DNA of 64,000 nt, from NCBI RefSeq assembly GCF_022662375.1, contig NZ_JAKNQL010000020.1:39975-103974 (forward strand), written 5' to 3'. Source of the DNA: Pseudomonas sp. CROZ-RG-20F-R04-15 (GTDB taxonomy: Bacteria; Pseudomonadota; Gammaproteobacteria; Pseudomonadales; Pseudomonadaceae). Shown piece after piece: positions 62,237-64,000 of the stretch; within the stretch, counting starts at the first letter, position 1, and every line of letters starts with the position of its first letter. Both the position numbers and the translations under genes were made by a program. The notes below the pieces were generated by a model. That model searched no databases. It was not told the origin of the DNA and saw nothing but the letters and a program-made list of their open reading frames with translations.

Positions 62237-62488
62237 ATGAATAGAGAATCTGCAAGGGTCGTTATCTCGGGAACGCACGGAGTGGATCAATGGTGGGTCA
62301 TGCTGCGTGACGAGTCGACGTTACTGGCAATGCCCGGCGCTCATTACAAAGCTTTGTTAAGGCAAGCGCATGCGCTGTACCAGGGCCAGGTGATCGATAC
62401 TGATGAACTCGGCGAATTGCTTGAATTAGCGGACGCGGCGCTGGCCTACGCCGTTGAGTCTTTACTTGACCTCGACACTGACGAATAG
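62237..62488 (+). CDS. Small SOS-linked hypothetical protein
   Basis: 83 residues, acidic, with an aromatic N-terminal part (VDQWWVMLRDEST) and a helical end (ELGELLELADAALAYAVESLL). No known domain. A LexA box lies in its promoter, so DNA-damage induction is predicted. AGG lies upstream at eight bases. It precedes the next gene by eight bases, so the two form a unit. Confidence 0.75.
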   Translation: MNRESARVVISGTHGVDQWWVMLRDESTLLAMPGAHYKALLRQAHALYQGQVIDTDELGELLELADAALAYAVESLLDLDTDE

Positions 62489-62496
62489 GAGAACCC

Positions 62497-62793
62497 ATGC
62501 ACGTGCTTGTGACGCCTATGCGCTTACGTGGGATTGCACTGAATCCGAAGGAACGGCGCCGCTATCCGGCGATCCGGGGCAATGTCATGGTCAATTCTAC
62601 TAACTGTCATGAGTTAGGCAGGGCTGCGAATGTTGCCCGCGTTGAGGTAGGAATGCCGCTCGATCCGGATCCGCTGCCACCTTTGCTTGATGCAACTCTG
62701 GCGGGAATGGCCGTAACCGGGTTCGTATTGAGTGGTATTGAGTACGTCGAAGGCTGCGCCTATGCACAGTCTTGGTGGTGTCGACTGGAATAA
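62497..62793 (+). CDS. Second gene of SOS-linked pair, hypothetical
   Basis: 98 residues, family unknown. It has GGAG eight bases before the ATG, eight bases after the previous stop, so it should share the LexA-controlled transcript. Sequence: MHVLVTPMRLRGIALN start, and a C-terminal CAYAQSWWCRLE with two Cys. No membrane segment of note. Confidence 0.65.
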   Translation: MHVLVTPMRLRGIALNPKERRRYPAIRGNVMVNSTNCHELGRAANVARVEVGMPLDPDPLPPLLDATLAGMAVTGFVLSGIEYVEGCAYAQSWWCRLE

Positions 62794-62829
62794 GAGCCGC
62801 AGGGGCCAGTGACCCCTGCGGTGATACCC

Positions 62830-62931
62830 TTACATTTCCCGAGCGAGAATAAGTAGACGGATCGTCCAATAAGCCGCTTGGAGCGCCCGGATCATTTCTT
62901 CGGGCAGGTAACGATTTATAAGTATCTTCAT
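62830..62931 (-). CDS. Candidate 33-residue ORF
   Basis: Minus-strand ORF starting MKILINRYLPEEMIRALQAAY-like (basic, amphipathic helix). A longer open frame continues upstream without stop to about 62990 (with a possible TTG start). No ribosome site is convincing. It may be a decayed gene end. Low confidence. Confidence 0.25.
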   Translation of the reverse strand: MKILINRYLPEEMIRALQAAYWTIRLLILAREM

Positions 62932-63236
62932 ATAAAGATGCTCTGAGGGTTGATAGGATCGCAACTTAATAAAGGTGCGATAGTGTCCTACCCGCCTGAT
63001 AACTCAACCCGCCGTCAAGGTAACTAATCAATATCATTCGTTAAATAATGATTATTTCCTACGTTCGGAAAAGCTCACAACTAACGCTTTTTGACAAGTA
63101 TTCTTGCTTGACTGGTCTGTCACAGAGCCATACCCTTTGAGATTCCGGTAACAAAGAAGCACAGCCTTGGGTAGTTAGGAAGGATGCTAACACAGCTTTT
63201 CTGACGTGGAACAGCCAATGCGGCACATCCTAGGAA

Positions 63237-63272
63237 CACAACAAAGCCCGGCCCCGCCCGGGCTTTGTTGTG
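63237..63272. terminator. Perfect stem-loop, probable terminator
   Basis: CACAACAAAGCCCG and CGGGCTTTGTTGTG, 14-bp perfect arms with a GC-rich loop (GCCCCGCC). T-rich sequence follows in both directions. It could end the leftward vgrG transcript. Confidence 0.75.
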
Positions 63273-63350
63273 TCTGGCACCAAGGCGAGAGCGCCGATTT
63301 GACACCGCTGCCTGAGACACAAGGGTTTCGTTGAGGCGTTGATCAAATTT

Positions 63351-63390
63351 GTTTACCGATATCGGTAAACTTTCGTAAACACAAGTAAAC
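63351..63390. promoter_or_regulatory. Palindrome plus 10-bp-phased GTTTAC repeats
   Basis: GTTTACCGATATCGGTAAAC (63351-63370) is a perfect 20-bp palindrome. GTAAAC is repeated at 63365, 63375 and 63385, at exactly one helical turn. So a central dyad half site is extended by two more direct copies. An operator for a dimeric regulator with cooperative side sites is the simplest reading. Confidence 0.8.
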
Positions 63391-63540
63391 ACTATGTCAC
63401 GAAAACTTTCCGACAGACGGTCACCGGCAACTAATTGTATCAAACAAGGCGACCAACCCATCTTCCACACTTTACTGTGGAAACATGTACGAATAACGCA
63501 TAACCATTTATACCCGCACACTCTCAATAGAAAAACATCC

Positions 63541-64000
63541 CTACTGCGTAACGCGCTTTAATACCCCTGCGTGTGATGCAGCCCATGCACTGTTCGTGGA
63601 AAAAGCAGCCGCGTTGGAAGGTGCCGGACTCGGCCCGTGCACGTGTGCAGCGATCTGAACATTCATCTGTTCCAACAGGTCGAGCACATCGCAGACAATC
63701 TGGAACAAGTTCACGCGGTCAGAGCCGATCCAATTCTTGGGCGCTTCCAGGCGTTGTCCCTTGCTGGCCACACTGCGCCGCAAACCCTCGATCCGCTCCT
63801 GCATATCCCCTCCCACCGTGGCGTTGTGCTTTTGCCCCACCACCAAGTTCAAATCCCGGCCGGTCGCCTGGTGCATATCATCCACCGCCGCCAGGCTCGC
63901 GGATCCACCCGACATCAGCTTGAGCGCGCCCAGCGCCTCGATTTTTTTCACACCACCCACATTCTCGGTCGAGTGGTCATCAATCGTCTGCGTGTGGCTC
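63541..64000 (-). CDS. vgrG: VgrG / type VI spike-like protein, 3' part
   Basis: Only the C-terminal ~153 residues are inside the window; the gene enters from the right edge on the minus strand. The end is typical of Pseudomonas VgrG: VGGVKKIEALGALKLMSGG, then TGRDLNLVVGQKHNATVGGDMQE, and NVQIAAHVHGPSPAP. VgrG trimers form the spike of the type VI secretion tail. No effector gene follows it in the downstream direction within the window, only AT-rich DNA. It might instead belong to a phage-tail remnant, but the wording of the repeats favours type VI. Confidence 0.85.
   Translation of the reverse strand, partial: SHTQTIDDHSTENVGGVKKIEALGALKLMSGGSASLAAVDDMHQATGRDLNLVVGQKHNATVGGDMQERIEGLRRSVASKGQRLEAPKNWIGSDRVNLFQIVCDVLDLLEQMNVQIAAHVHGPSPAPSNAAAFSTNSAWAASHAGVLKRVTQ

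Larger units (their letters stand above)
62932..63540. other. AT-rich spacer with operator-like array, downstream of vgrG
   Basis: No convincing gene. It contains a 14-bp perfect stem-loop (63237-63272) and the GTTTAC palindrome array (63351-63390). The minus-strand ORF at 63120-63527 has no family resemblance and crosses both structures. Confidence 0.55.

Noticed and set aside
63120..63527. Minus-strand 135-codon ORF
   Set aside because: It crosses a perfect terminator-like hairpin and the palindrome array, has many Cys and no family resemblance, and lacks a ribosome site.

Overview
The window is about 64 kb of chromosome from a fluorescent-group Pseudomonas. This is inferred from gene order (fbp, glgP, typA, thiI, glnA, ntrBC, trmL, secB, gpmI, envC, ctpA, hisF-A-H-B, asmA, mutY, an amino-acid ABC operon, tRNA-Thr), from GC-rich codon use, and from typical Pseudomonas REP pairs. 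I ran no database search, so species is not claimed. Most of the left 59 kb is conserved core chromosome.

Layout. 1-9.1 kb: the start of fbp (cut by the window edge), a DUF3999/DUF2339 envelope pair, glycogen phosphorylase and a YkgJ-type cysteine-cluster protein. 9.4-18.7 kb: typA, thiI, then the nitrogen control block glnA, two DUF4124 genes, glnL (ntrB) and glnG (ntrC), with sigma-54 and NtrC-like sites before glnA and glnL. 18.7-19.4 kb: a sigma-54 promoter followed by three ~77-base repeats, which I identify as the nitrogen-regulated sRNA NrsZ. 19.4-23.9 kb: two tandem leucine-rich-repeat proteins resembling secreted effectors, whose leaders carry Gac/Rsm-type GGA motifs. 24-31.7 kb: trmL, secB, grxC, a rhodanese-like protein, gpmI, envC, ctpA, and a divergent polysaccharide deacetylase.

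31.8-35.7 kb is accessory: a Vps62-like protein, a periplasmic binding protein and a trypsin-like lipoprotein. 35.8-38.8 kb is the his block hisB-hisH-DUF2164-hisA-hisF. 39-45.2 kb: an OFA-type transporter, a PanM-like protein, AsmA, mutY, yggX and tRNA-Phe. 45.8-49.0 kb is a compact four-gene unit: an Fe(II)/2-oxoglutarate oxygenase, a TauE/SafE permease, an alpha/beta hydrolase and a small membrane protein. 49-53 kb holds small envelope proteins, a DUF1016 nuclease, another hydrolase and two tandem basic-tail paralogues. 53.1-59.3 kb: gabP, a HisPJQM-type uptake operon and a methyltransferase.

After tRNA-Thr (59.71 kb) the character changes. Intergenic DNA is AT-rich and genes are small and mostly unrecognised: an orphan receiver-domain protein, a 29-residue membrane peptide and a LexA-box-driven pair. 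There is a dense cluster of GTGATAT motifs, and a 20-bp palindrome joined to 10-bp-phased GTTTAC repeats. The window ends in the 3' part of a vgrG-like gene. I saw no integrase, transposase or CRISPR array. The strongest leads are the Rsm-type leaders on the LRR pair, NrsZ, the oxygenase operon, and the two unexplained motif arrays in the last 4 kb.
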